Source: Pseudorasbora parva
Lineage: Eukaryota; Chordata; Actinopteri; Cypriniformes; Gobionidae
Assembly (NCBI RefSeq): GCF_024679245.1
Contig: NC_090187.1
Span: forward strand, 28,140,815 to 28,204,814
Direction of reading: 5' to 3'
DNA: 64,000 nucleotides
Shown here: piece after piece, positions 35,960 to 49,451 of the stretch
How positions within the stretch are numbered: position 1 is the stretch's first letter
How the letters are laid out: each line of letters opens with the position of its first letter
The notes under the pieces: generated by a model
What the model was told of the DNA's origin: nothing
Database searches by the model: none
The model's input: only the letters and a program-made list of their open reading frames with translations
Made by a program: the position numbers and the translations under genes

Positions 35960-37830
35960 ATATACAAAGATGGCTGTTCTAATGTTAGCACTGAAGAAAG
36001 CAACGCGCTGAATTGTTTGCTCGTGGTTGTCTAGATTTAAATTCAAGTGCACTTATTTATTTATTTTTTATTTTTTTCAACATGCAGCTTATTAAATACA
36101 CTATTGTACTTTTCCAGTATGGATCTAATTGTGTGCAGTTAGCAATTCCTTTGTTTGTCTGCATTGATTTTGTGTGTGTGTGTGTGTGTGTGCCTGTATG
36201 CACCTGAACAAAAAGCTTTTTTTTAACCTATTTGGAGTGCAACAATTTCTTCTAGTATACCTTTAATCTTGATTCATTAGCAGCCTATGTAATCACCACT
36301 CAAAAGTTTGGTTGAGGTGTCAGGGAAAAAAGACAATTTGTACGATGGCTACAAAAATGTATTAGCTGCTGACATAAAGCGTTGATTCACACACAACCGT
36401 AAAGGTACAGTTAACGTAAAGAGCTGCAGTACAGTTGCCTTTCCTTGATATTGAAACTCTCACAGCACTGCGTATAGAACTCTGCAGTGGATTAGTAGTT
36501 ACCATGGCTTTTAGTGGGTAATTGTTACTGCTATATTATCTCTGCAGTGGGACCTTCAGGGCAGCCTGTCATTGTTTACTCAACCTCATGTTGTTGCAAA
36601 ACCATTTGAATACTTATTTTTCGATCTGTTTCTCGCACAAAGCTATTGAATGGCTTTAGAAGACTTGGAATATGACAACCAAGCTATATGTGTACCACTT
36701 TTTTCATGACATATGGTTAAATAAATAATGGTAGACTTTTTGTTTTTAAAGTGAACTTTAACTTTAACTACTACAGGCTTCAGGGCATAATGTGGTTCAA
36801 ACAGACTTTTATTGTCTTTGTCAATGCTTCTGATTCGCTTATCTTACACATGATCAGACATGCATAACTAGTCATTGTGATTCTTTCTGGCAATTACAAA
36901 ACCCTGGTAAATCTAAAACAATGCACCAGTGAGCTGTGTATTAAGTGTTTGGTGTAAAGTCTGTTTTTAATTGAAGCAGATCTACTCTAATCTTCACTAA
37001 GGATGGTGGATTAAGTTATTTCAGTGAGAGAGTGTGAATAAACAGTTCTGTGATGGGGCTGGAGATGCTTTCCCCTCTCTATTTAAAAATCCATTACAGC
37101 AAAAAGCCTTTGTGCTGCACAAGTCTCTCTCTGTTTACTCGCTCATTGTTACATCCAGCAAGAGCAGCATGGAGCCACATCTGCTCTATTGAGATGTTCT
37201 TGCAAACTGGAGTGTGCCTGGCTGGGTATGGAACTGGGGGACTTTATTAGGGGAAATGAACGGAACAATATAGTTTAAGTGGGCTGAATGATTTAACCCC
37301 AAATGAACTCTGTTATAGTGTGAATGATTATCACTTTAGCCAGGGTACAGCGGTCCTCCGTGAGGGCATTGATTTCAGTTGCAGTGTTTGGATCTATACG
37401 TGCTTGACAAATGACAGTGGATGAGTGGGTGGAGGTTATTCTTGGTATCAGTGTTCATTTCTGCATATAATAAAATGGAAGTCTCCTACAATAGGTTTAA
37501 TAAGGTCAAAAACACAATAATTGTTTCGTATTGCAGAATCGCCTTTTTTCTCACAGTTTTTAAGACTATTTGATGAATGATACAGTTTCTCTAAACCCTT
37601 CCTTTCCAAGAGCCTATCGCTCTGATTGGTTTATTCCATGTCAATATCATTCTGAGTCCTGAGTCATTCTGACACCTGAGTTCTGATCCTTTAGAAGTGC
37701 ATGCAAAGTAAATTGGCTTTTGCCTTGTAGAAGCATTATCTTATCGACATGTCAACAACACAAACCAAACTCTTATATGCCTCAGTTACTATAGTGTTTG
37801 AGGTCGGGTCAAAATAGATGTTGTTTGCAG
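35960..37830. other. No gene recognised
   Basis: A short GT tract (about 36172-36192) and otherwise unassigned sequence. Confidence 0.35.
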
Positions 37831-37842
37831 GCAGCCAATGAA

Positions 37843-38332
37843 TAGCCTGACGTGGACATACTTAATTCTAGTCAGAATATGAGTCTGAAACTGCTCCATT
37901 GGGCTGTGATTATGGGGCGTGTTTCAACCGAACCAGGAAAGACATCAGTTGGACAGACCTACAACCAATCAGAGCAACAGAGCGACACATTACGTTAGTT
38001 GTCAAACGTCAACAGAGCTCAACTGCACTGTGTTGCCAAGTCTGTGTTTTTTTCCCGCGGGTTATTTTCTATGTCCGCGGGTTGAAGCAACTATTATGTG
38101 ATATTTAGACCCATGAGTGTGAATTTTAATAGGCAACCTTGCCAAAATAACACACATTTTACCCCCAAACACCTTTTTTCTTTTCTTTTTTTTGAGAATT
38201 TTCTCAAATTTTCTGATGATTTCATTGGTCTGAACAGTTTCTGTTTGGGGATAATTACTCCTCGAGTCCAGACCGAACCTTCCGACCTAAAAATGTTGTG
38301 GGCGGGGCTAAGTTCTGCTGGCATCCAGGCTA
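37843..38332. mobile_element. Short TAGCCT-ended element, perfect 9-bp target duplication
   Basis: GCCAATGAA is present on both sides (37834-37842 and 38333-38341). The element begins TAGCCTGACG and ends CATCCAGGCTA (inverted: TAGCCTGGATG). It shares the GTGGGCGGGGC block and termini with the element at 2495-3019. There is no coding capacity of its own. Confidence 0.8.
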
Positions 38333-39277
38333 GCCAATGAAGACCTTAAGGCTGGAATTTCTTACAAAACTATGTAGGCTTGTGCAGGAAGCAAGGATGA
38401 AATTACTGAAGATTCCTTTTAGGCAGTTATTTTTGGGGGAAGACAAACTCATTTATTGTGCACTTTGATCTTTGAACATTTGCAGACCTCACAAACAGCA
38501 TAAAACAATACACAAACATCTACAGTATATTACAGGTAATATTCAAAAAAAGCATAATATGGGCTTTTTATGTTTTTATGTTTCTTTTTTTTAAATAATA
38601 ATTATAATACGCTTTTAGGCTACTAAATCATTAAGGGAACAATTGATAGCATGTATGCCCATATAAAAGAAAAGTGTATGGATCTATATTTTCATTTCTC
38701 ACTTCTTGAAAAAAAAGGGAGGGATGCTATCTGGTGAAATCAAATTTACGATGAAATTGATGTAACTGGGGCAGAATTGGAGATTAATGGAGAAAATAAG
38801 CACAGCAGTCCTAATCTAGTCATTAGTTCTTCAAGTCATTAGGCGCGAGTCACAGAGTGCCGTCGACAGGATTTCATCATAAATCATTGTAATACGCAAG
38901 GGTCTAACCAAAGCAGGTTCATCTTTGTAGCGCCACTGGGCAGCCATCCAGTCATGTACAGCTTCTCTCTACTTGAATGAGAATAGATGAAATCTCAAAA
39001 ACTCTTTGCCAAGTTCGTTTCAATTACATATCAAATTATAGAAGCTTGTTTCCGCCACAGAACAAAAACAATTTAAAAGATAATTGTGACTTTTTATCTC
39101 ACAATTCTGACTTTTTCCCCTTGCAATTGCTAGTTTATTTTAGAGTATAACCCTGAATTGTATAAATGGTGAGAGATATACATAGATAAAATGTCGCAAT
39201 TACCTTTTTAATTGCAATATATATTGAGTCAGATTTGTGAATGAAAAATAAAGTGACAATTGAGAGATATAAGCTCA

Positions 39278-39281
39278 CAAA

Positions 39282-39313
<32 letters not shown>

Positions 39314-39340
39314 TGTGGGTGTGGGTGTGTGTGTGGGTGG
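39278..39340. repeat. Imperfect (GT)n microsatellite
   Basis: GT array with GTAT and GGGT interruptions. Confidence 0.9.
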
Positions 39341-39523
39341 GGTCAGAATTGTAAAATAAAAAGTCAAAGCTGTTTTTTAGAGGTTAGTCTAAAACCTCAC
39401 GCTATTTTATCTGCAAAATCTGACTTTCTTTTCTATAGTTAGGGGTCTAACTTTTTTATGGCAGGGTATGGCGGCTGCCTGGTCAGGTCAATACAATATT
39501 TTATTGCATGATTAACAGAGATA

Positions 39524-40017
39524 CACCAATCAGGCATAAAATTATGACCACTGAGAGGTGAAGTGAATAACACTGATTATTTTTTCATCATGTCACCTGT
39601 TAGTGGGTGGGATATTTTAGGCAGCAAGTCAACATTTTGTTCTTAAATTTGACGTGTTAGAGGTATAAAAAATGGGCAAGTGAAAGGATCTGAGCGAGTC
39701 TGACAAGGGCCAAATTGTGATGGCTAGACGACTGGGCCAGAGCATCTCCAAAACTGCAGCTTGTGTGGAATGTTCTGCAGTGGTCAGTATCGATCAAAAG
39801 CGGTATTCGATCAAAAGTATTCCCTGGTGGCTGTGGCCTCTTTCGGCAGGATAATGTGCCATGCCACAATGCAAAACTTGTTCAGGAATGGTTTGACGAG
39901 CACAACGAGTTAGAGTTGTTGACTTGGCCTCCAAATTCTCCAGATCTCAATCCAGTTGAGCATCTGTGGGATGTGCCGAACAAGCAAGTCCAACCCATGG
40001 AGGCCCCACCTGGGCAT
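39524..40017 (+). mobile_element. Internally deleted, 3'-truncated Tc1-like element
   Basis: It starts next to TA with CACCAATCAGGCATAAAATT, the end sequence of a widespread fish Tc1 family. The middle of the transposase is missing (junction about 39796-39815, where 'tcgatcaaaag' occurs on both sides), and the right inverted repeat is absent. Confidence 0.8.
39672..40017 (+). pseudogene. Tc1-like transposase, N-terminus fused to C-terminus by deletion
   Basis: ATG (39672) is followed after two codons by a stop (MGK*). The frame continues as [19 protein letters not shown], the first helix-turn-helix. After the deletion come '[19 protein letters not shown]' (second catalytic Asp region) and 'WPPNSPDLNPVEHLWD' with the third acidic position region. 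The first Asp region is deleted and the C-terminal ~50 residues are missing. Non-functional. Confidence 0.85.
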
Positions 40018-40960
40018 GTCATCATAATGAAATTATATATTGGGTTATGATTTTGCCATTATGACAGTATATTTTTATTTACATTTATTTATATTTACGC
40101 TAGTTAGACCCGTTTGAACATATAACCCAACCCCATCCTTAAATGTACCCATTTGTGTGTTATATGATATAAAACACAGGATATAAAAGGCAGATATGAC
40201 TGCATGCACAATTTATTCAAAAACTACAAATATTCCAAGTGTTCCAAGACCAAACAATTGATTTGTGTGAAGAAAATCCCCAAAGGCAATCAGCGTCTCC
40301 ATCCGCCGAAGATCATGCACACATCAAATAAAAAAAAAACCTGGTCTGAAAACCTGTACATTCATTTATGCTGCTTTTGTTACACTTTTGCGGGAACCAA
40401 ACCCAGACTGGCTTATCCACATGGCATGCTATTGGCGGGTTTAACATGATGATGGATAGAGAAGCGATGGGTCGTTTTCCGTTGATCACTTCTCTTGTGG
40501 TCTGATTGGTTGAAAGACTATCCAATTGCATACAGAGTCATTTGATTTATGCTAGTTGACCACGCCTCTTGTGCAGTAGAACATACAGAGCAGACTCCCC
40601 AAAACAATGTTCAATCTTAAATTGAGCTTGGTCTGCTAATAGCCAGACAAGCTCTCATGTGTCTCGTGACCAATTGTGTCATTCTCAAGGGTCAGGTGTA
40701 TCATTTGAATGAGATATTAATCATTTTGTTTACAGAGCGGTGGGATCATCATTTCAGCGATTAAAACATTAAGATCAACTCTGTTCTTTACAAGAAGATA
40801 TCGTATGACTTCAGAAGACTTGCAACACATGTTATTAATAGTTTACTGTTTTGGTCAGTTTTTCTAATAAAATCCTGTGACTGTAATTTGATTTGCCTGT
40901 TATGTGTTTTATATTGTTGAGGGTGGGTAGATTTAGGGTAGGAGTTGGGTTAGCTGGGTT
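40018..40960 (-). mobile_element. Inverted interior copy of the long-TIR family at 17097-18274
   Basis: Read in complement, landmarks match 17340-18060 of the first copy: 'cctgttatgtgttttatattgtt', 'gtatgacttcagaagacttg', 'ttaaaacat..agatc', 'gatcatcatttcagcg', 'cacatgagag' and 'gaagaaaatccccaaaggc'. The long TIRs are not present. It is split by another repeat at 40335-40655. Confidence 0.7.
40335..40655. repeat. Interspersed repeat nested in the above
   Basis: Second copy of the repeat at 24835-25175, same orientation. It interrupts the long-TIR family copy, so it inserted later. Confidence 0.75.
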
Positions 40961-43270
40961 AGTAGTTTCAATTTCAAACAATTGAAAGTTGAAGGTCTGG
41001 GTTGAATAATTAGTTCCTCCAATGTTTCATCATCGGACTCATGCTCGGAATAATATGGTAAAATCGCTGAGCTTTCGAAAGCCTCCAGTCGAAGATGAAG
41101 TTCAGTTATCGTACATTTTGCTTCCGAAACACGCGCTGTTGGTGGTAGCCCTGTTTAAACCTGTGGTAGACCAATCTAAACAGACTGGGCTGTCTGGCCA
41201 ATCAAAGCAGAGTAAGCTCACGGAAAGGAGAGATTAAAAGAGAGACTGATTCATCCTTCGAGTCGTTGAAAAATGTGGTGATGTGCAATGTATATTATGA
41301 GAAAATGTAAAACTTTTTTCTTTTTCTTTGATGCATGTAATCATCTAGGAGACCTCCAAAACTAAATAAGGAGCCTTTAAAATAGCAAAATAAGGGCAAA
41401 ATAAAATCCACTTGAATTTTTTTTTTTAATGTTTAACCAAGTGTTAAAATTTTAGTTTTACAAATGGAATAACCTTTGAAGGTTGACAAATAGGGTGCTG
41501 TAAAACGTTGTGTGCAGTACTTCATTCTTATAACAGTGGTCTATAACTGTCAAATTTGCTGGGTTATGATCAAAGCTGTGTGAATCATCTTTAGATGCAC
41601 CACACACACTTGTTTTATTTTAAGGTTGGTGCAGTTGTCAACAGCATTTTGATTGTTTTTCTCTCTGCTATTGCTATAACTTTGCAGGAATTTCATTTCA
41701 TGAAAAAACCTTTCAGGTTTTAATGTGTAGATGTGATTGTTGTGATATTCATGGATGTCTGCTGCTGCAGCATTTATAGCATCAGGAATAAAGGAAATAT
41801 GTGGGACTGTCCCATTGACGGAGAAGACTGATGACATCATCAGAGATTGCCATACCTTGGATACGCCACTGTCTACAGTCACCAAGTTCAGCATCAGTAT
41901 CAGATTTATTTCTAAAGATAGTCGCTAACAAAGGGTTTAAAAATCTGTGCATTCTTGAAGTGCCAATGTTTTGACCTGTAATAATAAAGCATCTACTATT
42001 GGCACATATAACCGGGCTTTGTTTTCTCACTCAGTGGCAGCACGTACTTCTACATCTCGAGACTCAATTGTCTCAATGGCTTGTTTGAAAGCAGTCAGAG
42101 GTATTTCCAATTACAATGGAGAAGACGAGAAGTCTTCGTTGCTCCAAAGTAATCAAACAAGGGGTTACTACTAATACAAAAGTTCGACTGCTTCAATGAA
42201 ATTCTCACCAGTGGAGAAATGCATTAAAACATCAAGCGTAAATTGATGCACAGTGCAGCTGAAAGAACTCGCCAGCATCCGATCAAACCACAATCATATC
42301 AAGCTGTTTCATCTTTCAATACTGCATTACACTGAGCAGACATTTGGCATCGGTACAAAACTGACAAAGCCTTTCTGATATGATCTGCGCTGACAACAGA
42401 AGGTAAACCTCTTTTTTATAGTCTCCGTTTTTCTGTTTCTCTTGCTTTCCGGCTCCCTTTTCCTTCTTTTTCATATAATATTCTAGTTTCTTATTGCTTT
42501 GACAACATCTAATGCTTCCTAATTGGAGGAATTTAAAGTGCACACATACAGAGATGGCCACAGACAGCTCTAGTCAGAAGATTAACAAAGAAAAGTCAAC
42601 TGTGATCAGGGGCTCAACTTGACAGGCACTTGGTTAAATATGCAGAACCTCCTCTACTCAATAACAAAGTGCAGTGGGTCTATTAAAGACAGAGGGAAGT
42701 AAGTGTTCATGCGTTTTGGGCAGAGGGTGAGAGAGGTTGCTGGGGATAACTGAAGAACAAGTGCAGCCCAGGGCATGATAAAAGAAGGCTGTTTCTCAGT
42801 GGGAGAAATCTCAATAGAATGGCTCAGGGGGAAAAAAAGTCAAAGGATTTCAAAATTATCCTAGGATGAGAGTGAGTTTGTGCTGATCTGTGTGAGTGAA
42901 AAAGTGGGTGTCTTTACAATTGTATAAAGTCTATTTGATATGCACTTCCTTTCAAAAGGTTGAAGTCAGTAAGATAACAGTAAAAAAAAAAAAATAATAA
43001 TAATAATAATTACTTTTACCTAGTAAGGATGCATTGAATTTATCAAAAGTGACAGTAAATACATTTCTGTCTAGACAACTCTCAGACATTGTCATGGTAA
43101 TGGATATGACAACAGTAGTGTATTTGGTCATGGCGGAATAAATATGCTACACTGCTGCTGCAGAGCAAGTACAGAGACTTACTGCCAATACATTCACAGA
43201 CTTCCTGCTGCTGTACATTTAACATACATTAAATAATCTCAGTAGCAGATCTAAACAGGTGGAGCTGGGG
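40960..43270. other. No gene recognised; possible decayed coding relic on minus
   Basis: Minus-strand open frames at 41550-41894, 41782-42030 and 42316-42561 cluster. One contains 'MLNLVTVDSG', which faintly recalls hAT/ZMYM-type transposase text. There are many stops and no catalytic motif, so no call is made. Confidence 0.2.
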
Positions 43271-43281
43271 AAGGGGAAGGG

Positions 43282-44481
43282 TAGTGTTGTAGTCAAGACC
43301 ACCTAAACCGAGACCAAGACAATACCAAGACTTTGAAGGGCCGAGACCAAGACAAGACCAAGACTTTGAAGGGCTGAGACCGAATCAAGACCAAGACCAA
43401 GACCAAGACAGGCCGAGACCGAGTCAAGACCAAGACCAGTGCATGTCCCCACACTTATGATAAAAGTGTGGAACACACACACACACACACGCACAATTTT
43501 TTTTTTTTAAATGCTACGAAACAATCATTTTTTATTATCTTATGTTTATCTCATATGATGTATGATCTCTTATCTTGATGTTTCTTTTGTTCCAACAGGT
43601 TGAATTGTTTTGGTATATAATCATATCAATATTAGAAATAGCATTAACAGTTAACAAATAGCCAAATTTTCTGCCATATGCAATTAAATAAAATGATCAG
43701 CTAGCTAACAAACAACTTTGTTCTGTTTTCACCTCACTCCAGTCTAAACTAAATGATTTTAGACTATTTATTTTACTACACATTAAACATACATAAGCTG
43801 AAATACTGTGGATAGTTAAAACTAATAATTCTTACTCTCCACTCTTGCTAAATTGGGTAAGCACACTTGTGTTCTCATTTCTGAGGTGTTCTGAGTAAAT
43901 GATTAAACTGATTCGTTCAGTTCATTGTTGAACAGATCAGTTCTTATTACCGTCGTTAAAATGATTCGGTTCAAATGAGTCATTTGGTCGTGAATCTGAC
44001 ATTAGCAGACCCGTTGTGTAATCACGGCTGTTAGAACATCGCAGAAGGTTTGTCACACAGAAAACACTTCATAACTGGATATAAATTGTTTCCTGTTTAT
44101 TTAATGTATGATTTATGTCAGCTGTTTAGCTGGTCAAACGTTTTTTGAGCGCAATTCACACTGAGCGGTACTTCAAAACAGTTGTCCGAACGTGCAACGT
44201 TATACATGGATTCGGTTTTCTGAACTTTTGATTTAGATTAATATGTGAAGTATGAGAGAGAGCTTATGTGCTTATTTTGAAGACAGAGGGAGTGCGCGCA
44301 GGGTGGAGTTCTCTGCTCTTTATATGCCTTCAGCTGTGGTCTTGACCGGTCTTGAGACAAAATCCCAAGTCATCTTCGCCCGAGACCTAGACGAGACCGA
44401 GTTAAAATGCGGTCAATACCGAGACAAGACCAAGACCTTTAAAAAGTGGTCTCGAGACCGATCTCGAGTACTACAACACTA
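43282..44481. mobile_element. hAT-type non-autonomous element, 8-bp target duplication
   Basis: Exactly 1200 bp, beginning TAGTGTTGTAGT and ending ACTACAACACTA. It is flanked by a perfect GGGAAGGG duplication (43274-43281 and 44482-44489). Sub-terminal regions are full of 'gaccaagac/gagaccgag' repeats, complementary at the two ends. There is no transposase frame. TAG-type ends plus 8 bp identify the hAT superfamily. Confidence 0.88.
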
Positions 44482-44629
44482 GGGAAGGGTTTCTGAAAAC
44501 ATGCTGCAGACTTCTAACAGCAAATAAGCTAAGTATTTGAATGTCAAGCAGCGACCTCATTGCCCGCTGATGCCACAGCGACCAATCAGGTGCACTATGT
44601 AGATAACGATGTGATTGCTAAATGAGTTA

Positions 44630-45025
44630 AAGGGTTACTTCAGTGTTTTAACATTAAGCTTTGTATTTAAACTGGGTCATTAATGTAGTAGAAAATGATT
44701 TTTTAATTTGGTGCCTTTCTAGACTGAGAAGACTATGCATGTATATTTTTCTCATGGAGATGAAAGACAACAACTCCTAGAATGCACTTGCTTTGCTGCC
44801 ATACGAGGCCACTCCTAAAGCCACCGATACTGGATTACTGGATCATTTGCCACTGTGGCACCGCCCCAACTGTTCATTCAGTTCAGTTAGAGAACAAACA
44901 CTACAATTAAAAACTGAACGTGTCTGTTCAGTGTAATGTGAGTGAGCCGAACGAGAGTCAGGTCACACCCGCTGCAGGAGTCAGATTACATTCATCACTA
45001 GAGCTGAGGTAAGCGCGGCCAAGGC
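44630..45025. repeat. Probable interspersed repeat
   Basis: 'Aaagggttacttcagtgtt ... gactgagaagactatgc' is recalled as a common cyprinid repeat. A donor-like GAG|GTAAGC at about 45007-45015 is noted but no exon is supported. Confidence 0.35.
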
Positions 45026-45296
45026 ATACATTTACAGCGCGTGTTCAGTCTGGCTTGTTTACAGTTCAAAGTGGGGTGGGGAAGCACGATCATATAAATA
45101 TACTCCCAGATTTCTACTGATACAAAGGCATATGCTAAATCACTGAACTAACCTATTATGACCCATTAGCCTGTGTCATTCAGAATTTTTATTCATAATA
45201 ATACAAAAGACATTTTTACTAACATTGCATTTTCTTTTGACCTTTCCATTCATCTAAGTATAGTGAAAAAGAAAGTATCACAGTTTCCACATAAAG

Positions 45297-45300
45297 TGCG
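45297..45300. other. Target-site duplication TGCG (left)
   Basis: TGCG directly precedes the 5' LTR and recurs directly after the 3' LTR at 58690-58693. Confidence 0.85.
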
Positions 45301-46614
45301 TGTAGCCCAGTGCTAAACTTGGGCATTATAGTGCATTGGAAACTGGGTGGGTTATGGTTAATCCCGTCTTACTCTCAAAACCAAACCACATGACTATTAA
45401 AAAGTAAACGTTTATTTACTTTACATAAATAATAGTGGACACCTGATTTTTGAATAAGTAAATATTCATTTTACATAATTTCAAAGGAGATCAATATTGT
45501 GAAGAAAGTGATTAAAACTAAAGTTTAAAGTATATATTATTTGGATAAATGATATTATCAAAGGGTTTGTATTGCTATTACTTTATTCTTATTGTTTTAT
45601 TGTTACTGGGTTTTATTGGTCATTTGTGTATTCATGCCATATAGTAGATCGTGTTTGGCTCAGGCACGTAAAAACGTGAATACACGCGAGAGGCGTGTGA
45701 GAGGAAGTGCTGGAGGGCGTGTTTTTTTTTCTTCCTCTCCTCGCGTGGTGACAGAACACGTTTAGAGCACGGGACACTCGCACGTTTTGCGGGAAAGAAA
45801 AAGACGCTGTAAAGACCCAGTAAAGTCGTTGAAACTGAGTGGGAGGCTAAGAGAAGAGGATCGCGAACTCGTGATGCGGGTGAGCAAGAGATTGAGTGAA
45901 AACGGGGGTCGGAGATCCGCCTGACGGAGCGGGAGAGATCGGAGCGGAAGCCGTGATCGGAGGTCGCCAAACGAGCATAGGCACAGCGGGCATACGCTGG
46001 GCGGAGCATGTCGGTTCATCGCACCGCACCTGAGCATCCGGACCAAAGTTTTCCACGCTCTAAAAGCTTTGCAAGAGTCCTTTCAGCGCACTCAATGTTT
46101 TGCAAGACCCAACAGGCCTGCAACGTGTTTTTCTTCGTTAATATCGGTACCGTGAGTAAACTGGAACATGTGTGCATGTGTGTTTGAGTGGGCCCACCAT
46201 CGCATTTGCTAAGTTCTCATTACAGGACACTTGACGCGGTTTTGTTGTTTTGTAAAGTGTGAGTGAAACTATTAGGGTTTCTAGCTAGATTTAAAGGGGC
46301 TAGTATTTAAGTGTTTGTGAGATATTTTGGTTATTTATTGTCGTACATTTGCTAATATTGTGAGTTCAGGGAAGCTTTTATCTTTTATTTGCCAAATTAT
46401 TTTATTCAATTAAACAAGGGTATTACCCTATTGCTTTGCTAAACAAAAAACTTCTCTGGGTCTTATTTATGTGGAAATAGTTTTGTGTAAAAAGGTTTTA
46501 CAACACATTAGAATCTTATTAGGTGCACCTTCGTGGTATCCACCTGAATTACATCGAACCCAAGCACCCCCCATTCTTGTAAGTAATTCACAGAGTGGTT
46601 GTACGGGTGCTACA
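45301..46614 (+). repeat. 5' LTR
   Basis: 1314 bp, TGTAGCCC...GTGCTACA. It differs from the 3' LTR at about five positions by eye (near 45927, 45974, 45976, 46060 and 46227). An AT-rich first third is followed by a CpG-rich segment (about 45650-46060). 1.3 kb is long for a Ty3/Gypsy LTR. Confidence 0.97.
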
Positions 46615-46623
46615 TAAATAAAA

Positions 46624-46641
46624 TGGAGGCACCGCTGGGAT
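46624..46641 (+). other. Primer-binding site
   Basis: TGGAGGCACCGCTGGGAT, nine bases after the LTR. It starts with TGG as needed to pair with a tRNA CCA end. The tRNA could not be assigned with confidence. Confidence 0.6.
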
Positions 46642-47392
46642 AAATTTATTATACAAAAATAAAATAAAATAAAAAAGTAGTTTTAAATCAGCTTTTACTT
46701 TAGTTTTGACCCAGAGATTTATATAGTTTGTTTAAAAAGTGTTTAGAATTAAAAGCTGACTAGCTTTTACTAGACTGTGAATCTACATGTAAAACCATAG
46801 TAACCCAGCTGGCATTCGACTGACATTAAACGTTTAAATGTAGTTGAAATAATGTCAGTTTATGAAAAAACATTGTTTCAACTTCAAAACAACGTTGAAC
46901 ACCAAATAGTTGAATTGGTGTTGTTAACTCACTAAGAATTCAACATAGAAATATCAACAAGTTTTGAGTTGTACGTCAAATCAACATTATTTTTACAACC
47001 ATGACTTTTAAAAATTTTGTTGAAATATATCAGTAGAAAAATAACGTTGGAACAACGTCCAAACAATGCTGATCAATTAACTGTTGAAAAAGAGTTGATA
47101 CATGAATAATGATACAACGTTGAAATATCAACTCTGAATTAAACGTTTGTTGAGCACTTTCTACATCTTATGGCTTACTTTGACAGCAAGTCCGATTGAT
47201 CATTTTGGTAAGTCATTCCATACAAGAACAATATATGCAGTGGCGGCTGGTGAAAATATTATATGTGGGGCTGTTTGTGTGCGGGTCTGGGGATATACAT
47301 TTCCCCCATACAATTTTACATTTTGTAGATGTGATTTCCTGCATTCTGGTGCATTTTAATTTTTATATATTAAGTTGTATATATTAAGTTAA

Positions 47393-47670
<278 letters not shown>

Positions 47671-47686
47671 AAAAAATAACACACAA

Positions 47687-47689
<3 letters not shown>

Positions 47690-47775
<86 letters not shown>

Positions 47776-47782
47776 TATGGAC

Positions 47783-47815
<33 letters not shown>
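47690..47815. repeat. (CA)n-(TA)n-(CA)n compound microsatellite
   Basis: CA at about 47690-47709, TA at 47710-47766 and CA at 47786-47815. Confidence 0.95.
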
Positions 47816-47818
<3 letters not shown>

Positions 47819-47870
47819 ATACAAGATGTATGGCTTGATTGGAGGACAGCGACTTCCACACAACACCTGC

Positions 47871-47966
47871 TTGCGCGTGCGCGAAGTGGGTCTGTGTCGT
47901 CATCGTCAGCCTCGCAGGTTCTGACCTGGACCGATTCGACTGAATTTGGGCATAACAGCTCAGACG
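47871..47966 (+). other. Candidate exon with splice donor (gene-like part 1)
   Basis: CpG-containing sequence starts with 'ttgcgcgtgcgcga', close to the NRF-1 palindrome seen in housekeeping promoters, and ends at a strong donor ACG|GTAAGC (47966/47967). One frame is open across it ([20 protein letters not shown]) and would join in frame to the ORF behind the acceptor at 49451. The start codon and the true 5' end are not determined. No homologue is recognised. Confidence 0.35.
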
Positions 47967-49112
47967 GTAAGCAAAGTTTTTGAAGTCACATTTTATAACT
48001 AGAAAATTCCTAAATAAATGTTGAGTGTGCCTGACTCTGGTCCATATACGTATTGTGTTAATTAATAATGTGTTTATATGGGCAGACTAACGTAGTTTAA
48101 CCACGAACCGGAGTTAGTGCTAGCTAACCGTCAAACGCCGTTCTTATCTGTGTGTGTGTAGACGTATGGGCAGACTAGTTTAACCGCGAACTGCCGTTAG
48201 TCCGTCGTTCCACCGGCGTGTATGTGTGTACGCTCCATGAAGCTAACGTTATACATATTAGATCAGTTTGAATGTTTTTGTCTTGTACTACCGTTACCCA
48301 ATCAGGGAGAGGCATAAGAATATCTATACATCTTTAGCACGTCACATTCTTCTTTCTTCTTTTTTCCAGAGATTTGGAAAAACGACCTGAAAGTCTCCTT
48401 TAACGTTAAGATGTCCCCATACCTAACCCAACCATCTATTTGAATCTGAAAGTAACTAACCCTTAACTTATTTTTTTGTTACATTTTTGTAAAATTTAAA
48501 TACAGGTTTATGTGGAAGACTTTTTATATATAAAATGTATATAATAATTTCTGATCAAATCATTGCATTTATGTTTGAATGATTCGTTTTTGACTTGAAA
48601 CAGTTGCATATTAAACTTAAATTTAGCTTATCCCTCCTATTTTGTTGGTTTTGGGGGGCGTGTTATTTTGTAGGTGGTCCTCAGAAAAAAATTGGAAGAT
48701 AAAGTGGTCCTTTGGCTGAAAAAGTTTGAGAAACACTGTGTTAAATTGATAGTAAAGGAGATTTATATTATTTGAAAATGTTTTTATTTTGAATAAATGC
48801 AGTTCTTTTAAACCTTTTATTCATCAAATATATTAAGCAGCATAACTGTTTCCAACACTCATAATAAATCAGAATATTAGAATGATTGCTGAAGGATCAT
48901 GTGACGGTGAAGGAATGATACTGAAAATTCAGCTTTTCACAGAAATAAATTGTAATTTAACATATAATAAATTGAAAACCAAATATTTAAATTGTAATAA
49001 GATCACAATATTACTTTTTTTTTTTTTTACTGTATTTTTGATCAAATAAATGCAGGCTTGATGAGCAGAAGAAACTTCTTTCAAAAACATTACACATAGT
49101 AATGTGTCCAAA

Positions 49113-49221
<109 letters not shown>

Positions 49222-49451
49222 CTCCATTCTGGGCTCTAGACTAACTTCTCTACCTGCAGCAAGGGTTACTACCAACTGCCTTTTGTTGCTCGCTCAAGCA
49301 CATGATTATCAATGACCTTGCATGTTGATCAATACTAATTGATATACTTTGATCATTGGCAATGCCACAAAAGTTGATATTTGCTAAATATTTTAATTTG
49401 AGAGAGTAGTGTTTGCTAATACTGATCTGTTTTTTTTGTTTTTCTCATCAG

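Noticed and set aside
41550..42561. Decayed hAT/ZMYM-like transposase on minus
   Set aside because: Only a faint 'LNLV' resemblance, many stops and no catalytic motif. Not enough for a call.
44990..45060. Host exon with donor GAG|GTAAGC
   Set aside because: It lies in repeat-like sequence and no coding frame or acceptor partner was found.
45632..46046. Minus-strand ORFs of 125 and 94 codons in the 5' LTR, repeated in the 3' LTR (57707-58133)
   Set aside because: They are present twice only because the LTR is duplicated. They lie in a GC-rich segment with overlapping frames and contain no recognisable domain.
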